41,620 nucleotides of DNA, from assembly GCA_024276465.1 (NCBI GenBank), contig JAJRXD010000131.1, forward strand, positions 1 through 41,620, written 5' to 3'. Position numbers and translations under genes: made by a program. The stretch is from Deltaproteobacteria bacterium. Its GTDB lineage: Bacteria; Desulfobacterota; WTBG01; CAIYCZ01; CAIRTM01. The notes under the pieces were generated by a model. It saw only the letters and a program-made list of their open reading frames with translations. It ran no database searches and was not told the DNA's origin. This document shows, piece by piece, positions 15,540 through 23,967 of the stretch. The first letter of the stretch is position 1, and each line of letters starts with the position of its first letter.

Positions 15540-16553
15540 ATGAAACAAAATAAAATATGCTGTGGAATTCTCAGATGGCTTCTCCCCGGAATTATTTTAA
15601 CAATTGCAACCGTTAATTTTTCTCAGGCAGCTCTTGTGAACGGAACCGTAACTACCAATTTCAAATTGAAAGAGTTGACAGGCAGAGAACTTGCCTTAAA
15701 GGACTTCAGGGGAAAAATTGTTGTTCTGGTTTTCGGTGAACTTTACCAGGAGAATACCCTGAAGGCTGTTAAAGATTTACAAAAGATTTTATCCGAGAAG
15801 CGGTCTTACCGTGATGCTGTTGAGGTTCTGATCATAATCTCCAAAAACATCAAACCCGAAGAATACCAGAAATTCAAAGGCAGTTTTGAACTCACATATC
15901 CTGTTCTTCTGGACAGTGATAGGAATGTATATGCCCAGTATGAAATTATTGCTATCCCGACAACCTTCGTAGTAGGTCGTGACGGCAAAATTGCTGAAAG
16001 GTTTCCGAGCTACACTATTTCCTACTATGACCAGGTATATGTGGAATTGGGATACCTGTTGGGGGAGGTTGAAAAATCGGAACTGGAAAGCGTTTTGCAT
16101 CCCAAGGTAACACCGGCTAAAATGAACGGGAAGTCGGAAAGGCTGCTTTCTTTTGCGGAAAACCTGAAAAAAAGAGGCTTGTATGAAAATGCCCTGAATT
16201 CCTACAAAGAGGTTCTTGACAAACATCCCGATCTTAAAGAGGCCCACATTGGTATTGGCAGTATTTATTTAGAGAAAAAAGAGGCAGACATGGCAGAGTC
16301 TGAGTTTCAGAAGGTGCTTGAAAAGAATCCGAATGATCCTGAAGCACTCAAGGGTATTCTTCAGGTGCATATGCTCAGGGGAGACATTGATGAGAAGTCT
16401 GATGAACTGTTAAAACAAATTCTTGCAACAGGCTATGTTGATGAAGACATCTGCTATATGATGGGCGAGTTCTATGAGCTTAAGGGAGACATTAAGAACG
16501 CAATGAAGTATTACAAAAAGAGCTGTAAACAGCTTATGCAGCAAAGCCGGTAA
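15540..16553 (+). CDS. Secreted redoxin-fold plus TPR protein lacking catalytic cysteines, paralogue of 13048
   Basis: About 337 aa from ATG 15540, which has AAAGG about 9 bases upstream; the in-frame start at 15504 is less likely. Signal peptide ends near SQAA. The redoxin domain spans about residues 35-175 (FKLKELTGRELALKDFRG, IVVLVF-GELYQEN, LLDSDRNVY, cis-Pro region AIPTTFVVG). The site equivalent to CXXC reads GELYQE, again without cysteines. TPR units follow (NALNSYKEVLDKHPDLKEA, AESEFQKVLEKNPNDPEA and a final AMKYYKKSC). The loss of both catalytic cysteines in two diverged copies suggests it is an old, maintained feature. It closes the duplicated cytochrome/redoxin-TPR block. Confidence 0.85.
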   Translation: MKQNKICCGILRWLLPGIILTIATVNFSQAALVNGTVTTNFKLKELTGRELALKDFRGKIVVLVFGELYQENTLKAVKDLQKILSEKRSYRDAVEVLIIISKNIKPEEYQKFKGSFELTYPVLLDSDRNVYAQYEIIAIPTTFVVGRDGKIAERFPSYTISYYDQVYVELGYLLGEVEKSELESVLHPKVTPAKMNGKSERLLSFAENLKKRGLYENALNSYKEVLDKHPDLKEAHIGIGSIYLEKKEADMAESEFQKVLEKNPNDPEALKGILQVHMLRGDIDEKSDELLKQILATGYVDEDICYMMGEFYELKGDIKNAMKYYKKSCKQLMQQSR

Positions 16554-16910
16554 AAAACAGGATCTGCGACACAAGCTTTAGTTGAGGAGTAACATTATGA
16601 TCTGACAAGCAAGTAATACCTCTATAGATACATCATGAAAATCTTTTTTCTTTTGATCTACACCATTAACTGCCAAAACAGGTTGAAACATCCATATGTT
16701 TCTATTACATCAATCACTTGCTGATAATAAATCTTTTTCACCTCCCATGTTTCAGGATAATCTGTGTTCGGGGTTTAACCTTGACGACTTCGTAAATCCC
16801 GCCAAGCGGGATGGATTTGCGCTCCCTGTATCCGGAGCTTTTTACTTTGTTGCCTGTTTTTTTACTTTTCGCGACTTCATCAACCTTTGTCTGAAATACA
16901 CTGTTGTTTT
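16554..16910. other. Intergenic region with REP-like hairpin and one copy of a 26-base repeat
   Basis: No credible gene; a frame running through it is Phe/Leu-rich and lacks a start context. It holds the hairpin atcccgc-caa-gcgggat at 16796-16812, of the same type as the one at 6456-6475, and copy 1 of a 26-base repeat (16831-16856). Neither this interval nor the next gene start shows a Shine-Dalgarno sequence. Confidence 0.55.
16831..16856 (+). repeat. 26-base repeat, copy 1 (copy 2 at 17822-17847)
   Basis: tccggagctttttactttgt followed by TGCCTG here and by CGCCTG at 17822-17847; the copies agree at 25 of 26 positions. Both lie upstream of a gene start (16911 and 17863), in the same orientation. 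Possibly fragments of a dispersed repeat or a shared leader element. Confidence 0.7.
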
Positions 16911-17678
16911 ATGAAAAGGTCAATTATTTTTCTTTGCAGTATTACTGCCCTTGTTTTTCTGAAACTGTTTTTTCCAGGCACGTCAGGTGCTTTTCAAAAT
17001 GCAAATCTTAATGTTAAAGATTCCGTTGAGATGGTTCTCGTTCCAGGGGGGGTGTATCTGATGGGTTCGAACAGTGGATTCCCCGACCAGCGGCCAAAGC
17101 ATGAGGTTTACATTAATGCATTTTATATTGACACGCACGAGGTAACCAACAAACAGTACCAGAAATTTCTTAAAGAAACCGGCCATCCTAAGCCTGCATT
17201 CTGGTTTCCGGATATTGATCGTCCTGATGAGCCTGTGGTTGGGGTGAAATGGAGTGAAGCGTCTGCTTATGCCAAATGGGCTGGTAAACGCCTTCCCACT
17301 GAGGCTGAATGGGAGTATGCAGCCAGGGGAGGAACTATAGAGGGAAGATTTTACTGGGGCGATGAGCCGGACTTTAGTTATGCAAACCTTGATTCTTTTG
17401 GAATTGCTCCTGTAAAAAGCTTCAAGCCAAATGGATACGGGCTTTACGATATGATAGGAAATGTATGGGAATGGTGTTCTGACTGGTATGACAGACAGTA
17501 CTACAGCACAAGCCCCAGAGAAAATCCCCAGGGTCCCCCGGAGGGTAAAAGCAAAGTTTTAAGGGGAGGGGCATGGTACTGTCCTGAACATCTGATCAGG
17601 ATTATAAAACGTTATAACTCCAACCCGGCTGCCGTGAGTTACAGTTTTGGCTTCCGGTGTGTGAAATCAGCTGAATAA
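16911..17678 (+). CDS. Secreted SUMF1/FGE-fold protein lacking the second active-site cysteine
   Basis: 255 aa from ATG 16911; a frame start at 16887 is possible but the signal sequence begins here. No RBS is evident. After a signal peptide (about 1-27) comes the formylglycine-generating-enzyme-sulfatase domain: VPGGVYLMGSNS, YIDTHEVTNKQYQKF, WSEASAYAKWAGKRLPTEAE, GNVWEWCSDWY, VLRGGAWYC and FGFRCV. In true FGE the region after GGxW carries two cysteines spaced CxxxxC. Here only the first is present (WYC, followed by PEHLI), so formylglycine synthesis is unlikely. Such SUMF1-fold proteins also serve as ligand-binding or maturation factors. No sulfatase gene is nearby. Its place at the head of the third cytochrome block suggests an envelope assembly role (inference). 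Confidence 0.85.
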   Translation: MKRSIIFLCSITALVFLKLFFPGTSGAFQNANLNVKDSVEMVLVPGGVYLMGSNSGFPDQRPKHEVYINAFYIDTHEVTNKQYQKFLKETGHPKPAFWFPDIDRPDEPVVGVKWSEASAYAKWAGKRLPTEAEWEYAARGGTIEGRFYWGDEPDFSYANLDSFGIAPVKSFKPNGYGLYDMIGNVWEWCSDWYDRQYYSTSPRENPQGPPEGKSKVLRGGAWYCPEHLIRIIKRYNSNPAAVSYSFGFRCVKSAE

Positions 17679-17821
17679 TGAACTATTTAAACCTGACAAT
17701 CTTGAAAAAGGTCCATCTGTTGCGTTATGCTGTAACCTTAACCCGCTCCCTGACCCGGTCAGGACCTGCTGTCAGTGTACAGGCAGGAACGCATCATCTC
17801 TTTAATTTTAATAGCCATATG

Positions 17822-17847
17822 TCCGGAGCTTTTTACTTTGTCGCCTG
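17822..17847 (+). repeat. 26-base repeat, copy 2
   Basis: Matches 16831-16856 at 25 of 26 positions. It ends 15 bases before ATG 17863 of an NHL protein, so here it would lie in the 5' untranslated region. No clear Shine-Dalgarno sequence is present between it and the start codon. Confidence 0.7.
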
Positions 17848-17862
17848 ATTATTGATTTTTTT

Positions 17863-18819
17863 ATGGGGCCGTCAAACTTGTTTTTTTATAATAAAATTTT
17901 ATTTATGTTCATGCTGTGCTTTGTCCTGAGTCATGCTGGTGTGGTTTACTGTCAGCCTGATGACCTGCCTTTCATAACAGCCCGGCACATCTTTGACATA
18001 AGCTCCGGTTTTATTTATCCCAGTGATGTAACGGTTGGAGCAAAGGGGCAGATATATATTGTGGATGGAGTAAATAACAAGGTTAAGATATTTGATTCAG
18101 AAGGAGCTTATCTGTCTTCGTTCGGGTCTAAAGGAAAAGGAAACGGCCAGTTCAATAGCCCGGTTGGAATAGACAGCCGCAAAGATGGAACCATCTTTGT
18201 GGCAGATTCAGGCAATCAGCGTATTCAGGCTTTTGATCCAGCAGGCCGCTTTTTATTTAATTTTACTGTCAGGGTTAAGGATAGTACAGGTCAGCCTGAT
18301 CCAACGGACGTTGTTTTAGATGAATCCACGAACCGATGCTACGTGGTGGACAATGACAACCATAGAATTCTTGTGTATACAGGAAACGGATCCAGTCTTT
18401 TGGATCAATGGGGAACACGGGGTGAAAAGCCCGGGGAGTTTCAGTTTCCGTTCCTGGCAGCTATGGACAGAAACTCTACGCTTTATGTTGTCGACGTGCT
18501 TAACACGAGGGTTCAGGCAATCAGCAAAGAAGGAAGAACCATGGCTTATATAGGTAAATGGGGGGTTGACAGAGGGCAGTTTTATCGCCCAAAAGGGGTC
18601 ACAATTGACTTTAAGGATAGAATTTACATAAGTGACAGTTATTTAGGGGTTATACAGGTTTTTAAACGTTACAGAAAATTCCTGGGTGTTGTGGCAAACA
18701 AAACGGGCGGGATACTGAGGTTTAAGACACCAGTGGGAATCTATGTTGATGACAAGTTGAGGCTTTATGTTGTAGAGATGCTGCAAAACAGGGTCTCGGT
18801 CTATCAGATTTCGGAATAA
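17863..18819 (+). CDS. Secreted NHL-repeat beta-propeller protein
   Basis: 318 aa with an N-terminal signal sequence ending near VVYCQ (Cys but no good lipobox). NHL blades run through the rest: FIYPSDVTVGAKGQIYIVDG, FNSPVGIDSRKDGTIFVADS, RCYVVDNDNHRILVY, LYVVDVLNTRVQAI, FYRPKGVTIDFKDRIYISDS and KTPVGIYVDDKLRLYVVEM, six in all. The ATG lacks an RBS; ATG 17905 is an alternative. It closely matches the NHL protein at 22579 (same order, same VDNDNH and YRPKGV motifs). Each copy precedes cytochrome genes, so the NHL/cytochrome unit seems duplicated. Seven bases separate it from the 16-heme gene. Role: probable protein-protein scaffold. Confidence 0.85.
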   Translation: MGPSNLFFYNKILFMFMLCFVLSHAGVVYCQPDDLPFITARHIFDISSGFIYPSDVTVGAKGQIYIVDGVNNKVKIFDSEGAYLSSFGSKGKGNGQFNSPVGIDSRKDGTIFVADSGNQRIQAFDPAGRFLFNFTVRVKDSTGQPDPTDVVLDESTNRCYVVDNDNHRILVYTGNGSSLLDQWGTRGEKPGEFQFPFLAAMDRNSTLYVVDVLNTRVQAISKEGRTMAYIGKWGVDRGQFYRPKGVTIDFKDRIYISDSYLGVIQVFKRYRKFLGVVANKTGGILRFKTPVGIYVDDKLRLYVVEMLQNRVSVYQISE

Positions 18820-18825
18820 CAGTAA

Positions 18826-20847
18826 ATGAAAGCCAGGTGTTTACAGAAAAAAGCGATCAATAAATTCCTTCATGCAGGAGTTTTATTCTGTTTCGGTTGT
18901 CTGTTATTTGTGTTTTTTCTGCCACCTGTTTTATCTGCTCAGATGGATCATTCAGACAAGCCCGATACTGCAAAAAAATGTGCAATCTGTCATTTTCAGT
19001 GGGTTTATGCATTTTATTCAGAACACAGAGACGGCGAGTTAATGCCAAAGCCAAAACAGGCTGCAGTGGCAACAAGGCAGATGTGTTTTTCCTGTCATGA
19101 CGGGTCAGTTGCAGATTCACGAAATAATGTCTTTAATTGCGCAGGTCATAAAGCTGGTGTCATCCCTTCAGAAAACGTTACCATACCTGTTGATTTTCCC
19201 CTTGATGATGAGCGAAAAATGCAGTGCTTTACGTGTCATACACCCCATGCTATTTCAAGCGGTTCTGGTATGGGAATCGGAGTTTTTTTAAGAGCGCCCA
19301 ATGAAAATTCCAGTTTCTGTAAAATGTGCCATAAAAACAAAACAGGTGGATTTGCGAAAGGCAACCACTCGGTTGATGTAGGATCAAAGAAGAGACCTTT
19401 GGAAATCACAAAAAACGGGGGGCGTTTCGGAACAGCTTTTGCCAATCAGGTGATATGTGAAACATGTCACCTTGCCCATGGAGGGTTAAACAACAAATTC
19501 CTTGTTCTTTCTGTTGAGGACCCCAAGACCCGGTCAGTACTCTGCGAGACCTGCCATACGGACAAACCAGGGTTAGCTAAGGACCCGGTCCTTAACAGGT
19601 TTTCACATCCCATGGATTTAACTCCCGGAAAGCCGGTCAAAATTCCAAGAAAATGGAAGGGCGGGGGAGATGTTGTGCTTGGAACAGACGGGGAGCTGGT
19701 CTGCCGGACCTGCCATACTCCCCATGGTGCTGTTGACAGTAAAACACTGCTTGCCGAGGAAAACCACAAGGACTCCCTGTGCATACAGTGTCACAGAGAT
19801 CAGAAAATGATTTCAGGTTCCAGACATGATTTAAGAGTATCCATGCCCGGGGCAGAGAACATAATGGGAGATCGTGCAGCTGATACAGGTCCCTGTTCCC
19901 CATGTCATCTTGTTCATTCCGGGTCCGCAAAGTTGATGTGGGCACGAAAGGAAGTTATAAATGAAAAACCCGGCATGTTTTGTGTCAGCTGTCATCGTTC
20001 AGGGGGGTGTTCAGAAAAAGTCATACCTGAAGATTTTTCTCATCCAATGGACATAAGTGTTGAATCAATGAATTTTTTCCGTTCCCTGATAAAAATTCGC
20101 TGTTCCACATGTCATGATTTTCATAACCCGTTCCCGTTATATGATGATCCTGTTGAGAAAGGGAAAAAACATGGTAAATTTCTCCTTCTGTCAAATGAGG
20201 GCGCTTCAGGTAAATGTATTGACTGTCATCCAAGGTATGGATTGATTAAAGGTACAGACCATGATCTTAGCATTACAGCCCCTGGTTTTAAAAATGTTTC
20301 CGGCCAGACACCTGCACAGGGTGGTATCTGCAGCCCGTGCCACGTGGCACATAATGCAAATCTTAAAAAATACCTGTGGGCAGCGCCTGTTGGCCCTAAC
20401 CTGCTGGAAGGCTGGGACAAGGCCAGCACAACCGACAGGGATATAATGATCAGGCTGTGTACAGGGTGCCATTCACCTGGTAAAATTGCAGAGACGCATG
20501 TTCCCGAGTTCGGGCTCCACCCGAGAGAGAAACTGATGCAGGGGATGCCCATGATAAGTTATGATCATCTTAAAGATGAGTTCCCGATCTTTACTGATAC
20601 AGGAGAAACAGCAGAGACAGGAAATATTGTATGCTCTTCGTGCCACAACCCCCATCAATGGGATCCACATGTTGAAGCAAAGGGTCCGGGCAGGAAGGTT
20701 GAAGGGGACGTGACCAATAGTTTTTTAAGATCAGATCTTCACCTGAAATACTGTACAGGGTGTCATGGTGAGGAGGGACTTGTTAAATTCAAATATTTTC
20801 ATGACCATATCGGCAGAGTTAAAAAAAATAATTCTTCCCATCAATAA
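18826..20847 (+). CDS. Secreted 16-heme cytochrome c, first of three paralogues
   Basis: 673 aa with a long signal peptide (about 1-38, ending LSAQ). Sixteen CXXCH: CAICH, CFSCH, CFTCH, CKMCH, CETCH, CETCH, CRTCH, CIQCH, CSPCH, CVSCH, CSTCH, CIDCH, CSPCH, CTGCH, CSSCH and CTGCH. Conserved blocks shared with 26215 and 28246 include DTAKKCAICH, LVHSGSAKLMW, RCSTCHDFHNPFPLYDD, TDHDL, SGQTPAQGG and CHNPHQWDPHVEAKGPG. Several histidines outside CXXCH (TPH, LAHG, DFH, VAH, NPH) fit bis-His coordination. It lies in a tight run with the NHL gene before it and the 14+1-heme gene after. Probably a periplasmic or outer-surface electron wire. Three copies in one locus imply specialised or dose-driven use. 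Confidence 0.88.
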   Translation: MKARCLQKKAINKFLHAGVLFCFGCLLFVFFLPPVLSAQMDHSDKPDTAKKCAICHFQWVYAFYSEHRDGELMPKPKQAAVATRQMCFSCHDGSVADSRNNVFNCAGHKAGVIPSENVTIPVDFPLDDERKMQCFTCHTPHAISSGSGMGIGVFLRAPNENSSFCKMCHKNKTGGFAKGNHSVDVGSKKRPLEITKNGGRFGTAFANQVICETCHLAHGGLNNKFLVLSVEDPKTRSVLCETCHTDKPGLAKDPVLNRFSHPMDLTPGKPVKIPRKWKGGGDVVLGTDGELVCRTCHTPHGAVDSKTLLAEENHKDSLCIQCHRDQKMISGSRHDLRVSMPGAENIMGDRAADTGPCSPCHLVHSGSAKLMWARKEVINEKPGMFCVSCHRSGGCSEKVIPEDFSHPMDISVESMNFFRSLIKIRCSTCHDFHNPFPLYDDPVEKGKKHGKFLLLSNEGASGKCIDCHPRYGLIKGTDHDLSITAPGFKNVSGQTPAQGGICSPCHVAHNANLKKYLWAAPVGPNLLEGWDKASTTDRDIMIRLCTGCHSPGKIAETHVPEFGLHPREKLMQGMPMISYDHLKDEFPIFTDTGETAETGNIVCSSCHNPHQWDPHVEAKGPGRKVEGDVTNSFLRSDLHLKYCTGCHGEEGLVKFKYFHDHIGRVKKNNSSHQ

Positions 20848-20855
20848 CAGCAACT

Positions 20856-22514
20856 ATGTGTAATCTTCAAATTAAAGTCTTTATCTTATTTCAGGTTGTT
20901 TTTTTCGTTGTCCTTTTTTTCTGTGGACAGAAAAATGGAGTTGCAGCAGGGACAGCCCGGGAAGAAATTGTAAATCCACACTGGACAGGAAAAAACTGCA
21001 TAGAATGTCACGTTGAGGATCTTCCACAATGGAAAGATGCTAAACTCAAATATGACGGCGATTCTGTAATGCTCTGCAACAGGTGCCACGGGACAGAATT
21101 TGCCAGGGCTGATATTCACCCCGTAGGTGTCAGCCTTACAAAAGAAATGAAAAAAATTTCCCCAAAAGACTGGCCTTTAAAAGACGGGCAGTTAACATGT
21201 TTAACATGTCATGATGCACGTATTCAGATGACTGATGACTTTGCAGTAAGGACAGAAAACCCCAAATTCATGAGGGGTGCTCCTTTTGAATCGCTTGCAG
21301 AGTTTTGTTTTACCTGCCATCAACAGGCAGAATATAAAAAAACAGATCCTCACAAACAGCTTGATGCAGGCGGGAGGATTATTGAAAGCAGATGTCTTTT
21401 CTGCCACTTGTCTTTTCCGGACTCTTCACAGGTTAAGGATATAACAGAAGTTTCTTTTAAAAGTGAACTCAAGTTTTATTGTGTAAATTGCCATCCTCAG
21501 GAAAAGACAGAACATCCGGCCAGGGCAGATCACATGGTCAAATTACCCGGGGCCATGAAAAAGTCCCTGTCTTCACAAATCACGGCACTGCAGGTTGATA
21601 TTCCGCTTGACGGCGACAGAATTTTCTGTGGTACGTGTCACAACCCTCATGAAAGGGGGGTAATAAAACGGAAAGAGGCACAGCATGGTTCGGGTGAGAA
21701 ATTTTTTCTCAGGCTCAGTGCTGGTTCTGAACTCTGTGTTTCCTGTCATGATGACAAACGTTTTTCCGGGACTTTAGATCAGCAGAAGCAAAAAAAAGGA
21801 CCATCCTGGAAAGCCAAGATGATTCGGTCAACCCATAAACCTATGGATGAAAATAAATGCAAAATGTGCCATGTCATTACCCCTGAAAACAGATATCAAC
21901 CTGAGCCGGTTTTTCTCTGTTTCAAGCAGGGGTGCCATAAAACCGACTTAATGGAAAAAAAATATACTCATGAAAAATCTGTAGTAGAAAACTGTTATTT
22001 ATGTCACAGGCCCCATTCATCTGTTTATAAAAGACTCCTTAAGTATCCGGAAAAAAAACTGTGTCGTGCCTGCCACCCGTTAATAAGGGATAAAAACGGA
22101 AAGGTATCAGGCTGGAAAGAAGGGAAGAAAAAAAGAGGCAGGGAAAATACAGATAATGAAACTTTCGTTAAAGCAGAAAAATTGAAAAAAGATAAAATTC
22201 ATAATGCTTTTATAATGTTTTTCAAAACGAATATTTATTCAGAGGGAAATGGATGTGACTTTTGTCACAGTCCTTACCACAGGGAAAAATTAGGGAAAAC
22301 AGATATGGAAATTTGTTCAAACTGCCATATTTTTGTCCATAAAACTCTGTCACGTGTATCTGCTGTTCCCATAAATATACACGATACCTTTGAAACTAAA
22401 ATGTGCTCTACCTGCCATGATCCACACTCTGCACAGTATAATCACCTGTTGATGCTGGACCAGGGTACTGAACGGTACCGCAGTAGTAAGCCTCCCCCAC
22501 AGTTGCAACCTTGA
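20856..22514 (+). CDS. Secreted multiheme cytochrome c, 14 CXXCH plus one CX4CH
   Basis: 552 aa, signal peptide about 1-31. Fourteen CXXCH: CIECH, CNRCH, CLTCH, CFTCH, CLFCH, CVNCH, CGTCH, CVSCH, CKMCH, CYLCH, CRACH, CDFCH, CSNCH and CSTCH. One C-FKQG-CH (CX4CH) lies between the ninth and tenth. A very basic linker (KEGKKKRGREN and neighbouring lysines, about residues 425-450) separates the last three hemes. The N-terminus differs from the 16-heme paralogues, but its VPxxIPLDxGxxFCGTCHNPHERG module is of the same kind. It starts 8 bases after the previous stop without a strong RBS, so translation is probably coupled. Probably a partner of the 16-heme protein. Confidence 0.87.
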   Translation: MCNLQIKVFILFQVVFFVVLFFCGQKNGVAAGTAREEIVNPHWTGKNCIECHVEDLPQWKDAKLKYDGDSVMLCNRCHGTEFARADIHPVGVSLTKEMKKISPKDWPLKDGQLTCLTCHDARIQMTDDFAVRTENPKFMRGAPFESLAEFCFTCHQQAEYKKTDPHKQLDAGGRIIESRCLFCHLSFPDSSQVKDITEVSFKSELKFYCVNCHPQEKTEHPARADHMVKLPGAMKKSLSSQITALQVDIPLDGDRIFCGTCHNPHERGVIKRKEAQHGSGEKFFLRLSAGSELCVSCHDDKRFSGTLDQQKQKKGPSWKAKMIRSTHKPMDENKCKMCHVITPENRYQPEPVFLCFKQGCHKTDLMEKKYTHEKSVVENCYLCHRPHSSVYKRLLKYPEKKLCRACHPLIRDKNGKVSGWKEGKKKRGRENTDNETFVKAEKLKKDKIHNAFIMFFKTNIYSEGNGCDFCHSPYHREKLGKTDMEICSNCHIFVHKTLSRVSAVPINIHDTFETKMCSTCHDPHSAQYNHLLMLDQGTERYRSSKPPPQLQP

Positions 22515-22578
22515 ATCTGACTGCTGTGAAGAAAAAACAGGGTGTTGAAATTTTTTGTTAACTGCCAAACGAGATATT

Positions 22579-23535
22579 ATGAAAAAAAACAGATTAAAGA
22601 GGAAACCAGTTTTTTTTCTGCTGTTATTATGCCTGACAGCGGGTGAACCGATTTTTGCAGATGAATTTCAGATAACACCGTTAAAGCATCTTTTTGATCT
22701 CGAAGCAGAGTTTCTTCAGCCAAGCGATGTGGCAGTTGGAAGGGACCGTCTTATTTATGTTATGGATGGAGTAAACCACTGTGTAAAGGTGTTTGATGAT
22801 AAGGGATCCTATGTTTTTAAATTTGGTGGCAAGGGGTCGGGCAGTGGTCTTTTCAATTCTCCACTTGGGATAACTACAGATAAGCATGGCCGTGTCTACG
22901 TGGCTGACACAGGCAACAGAAGGGTGCAGGTTTTTTCAGACAGGGGAGAATACCAGACATCTTTTCCGGTAAAATCAGGAAAGCAGGCTTTGCCCTCAGA
23001 TCCTGTTGACCTTGCAGTGGATGAAACAAGGCAGCGTCTGTATGTTGTGGACAATGACAACCATTGCATGGTGCTGTACTCCCTCAATGATTTCAGATTT
23101 CTTAACCGCTGGGGATCGGAAGGTGAGGGGAGGCAGGAGTTTAACCATCCTTTCTTTATTGCAGTAGGTTCTGACACATCAGTGTTTGTTGTGGATGTGC
23201 TCAACGCACGTGTACAGGTCTGGAGTCCGAAGGGTAAGGCAGTAGGCTCTATTGGAGACTATGGGGTGGACATTGGGCAGCTTTATCGGCCAAAGGGAGT
23301 GTGTGTTGACAGGGACAATAATGTTTTTGTCAGTGACAGCTATGTTGGTGCCATTCAGATTTTCAACAAGTACGGTCACCTGAAATCTGTGGCAGGAACC
23401 AGGGAAGGTAAAATAATTAAATGGAAAACACCTGTTGGAATAACAATTGATGACAGCCAGAGGCTCTATGTGGTTGAAATGCTGTTAAACCGTGTAAGGG
23501 TCTACCAGATATTAACGCTGAACAAAAAGGAGTAA
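22579..23535 (+). CDS. Secreted NHL-repeat beta-propeller protein, paralogue of 17863
   Basis: 318 aa from ATG 22579, the start directly before the signal peptide (KKNRLKRKPVFFLLLLCLTA, ending IFAD); a frame start at 22555 is less likely. Six NHL blades: FLQPSDVAVGRDRLIYVMDG, FNSPLGITTDKHGRVYVADT, RLYVVDNDNHCMVLY, VFVVDVLNARVQVW, LYRPKGVCVDRDNNVFVSDS and KTPVGITIDDSQRLYVVEM. The matching blocks show it arose by duplication with 17863. Six bases separate it from the cytochrome bc gene, so here the propeller is paired with an inner-membrane quinol-oxidising module, in contrast to the first copy, which precedes a 16-heme gene. Confidence 0.86.
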   Translation: MKKNRLKRKPVFFLLLLCLTAGEPIFADEFQITPLKHLFDLEAEFLQPSDVAVGRDRLIYVMDGVNHCVKVFDDKGSYVFKFGGKGSGSGLFNSPLGITTDKHGRVYVADTGNRRVQVFSDRGEYQTSFPVKSGKQALPSDPVDLAVDETRQRLYVVDNDNHCMVLYSLNDFRFLNRWGSEGEGRQEFNHPFFIAVGSDTSVFVVDVLNARVQVWSPKGKAVGSIGDYGVDIGQLYRPKGVCVDRDNNVFVSDSYVGAIQIFNKYGHLKSVAGTREGKIIKWKTPVGITIDDSQRLYVVEMLLNRVRVYQILTLNKKE

Positions 23536-23541
23536 CAAACA

Positions 23542-23931
23542 ATGTTTAAAAGGATACTGCTGATCTGTTTTTTTGTCTGCCCTGTGTTTTTAAATTTATA
23601 CTGTTCCGGGGCAATTGCCGGAGATCCTCAGAATTGCCTTTTTTGCCATAAGTACCGGAGGCTCAGGGTATATGATGAAAACGGATATCTCAACAATTAC
23701 TATGTTGATACCAACCTTTTTCACAAGTCAATTCACAGGGACGTAACCTGCATTGGCTGTCACAGCGATGTGAACAAGGTTCCGCACGGCGAGGTGGAAA
23801 AGGTTAACTGCGTCAAGGTCTGTCATCTGGACAGGTATAAGGCCATGGAAGGCAAAAATTTTTCTCACCGCGATGTTGCGGAAAACTTAACAAACAGCAT
23901 TCATGGGATCAAGCCTGATGATCCCCCGTAA
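23542..23931 (+). CDS. N-terminal fragment of a CbcL-like cytochrome bc (ends at an in-frame TAA)
   Basis: 129 aa as read, with AGGAG 9 bases before the ATG. Signal peptide about 1-27 (ending AIAG). Heme sites CLFCH, CIGCH and C-VKV-CH (CX3CH). After KPDDPP the frame meets TAA (23929-23931) and then continues in the same frame as KAALKPD-CKYCH and on into the ORF that follows, without another stop up to 25537. The two ORFs are therefore one gene of 665 codons interrupted by a single stop codon. As read, this fragment is a short secreted 3-heme protein that loses the membrane part. Confidence 0.75.
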   Translation: MFKRILLICFFVCPVFLNLYCSGAIAGDPQNCLFCHKYRRLRVYDENGYLNNYYVDTNLFHKSIHRDVTCIGCHSDVNKVPHGEVEKVNCVKVCHLDRYKAMEGKNFSHRDVAENLTNSIHGIKPDDPP

Positions 23932-23967
23932 AAAGCCGCTTTAAAACCCGACTGCAAATACTGTCAC

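Noticed and set aside
16696-16914. 72-codon ORF before the SUMF1-fold gene
   Set aside because: Phe/Leu-rich translation of a repeat-containing spacer, including the REP-like hairpin and the 26-base repeat; no start signal.
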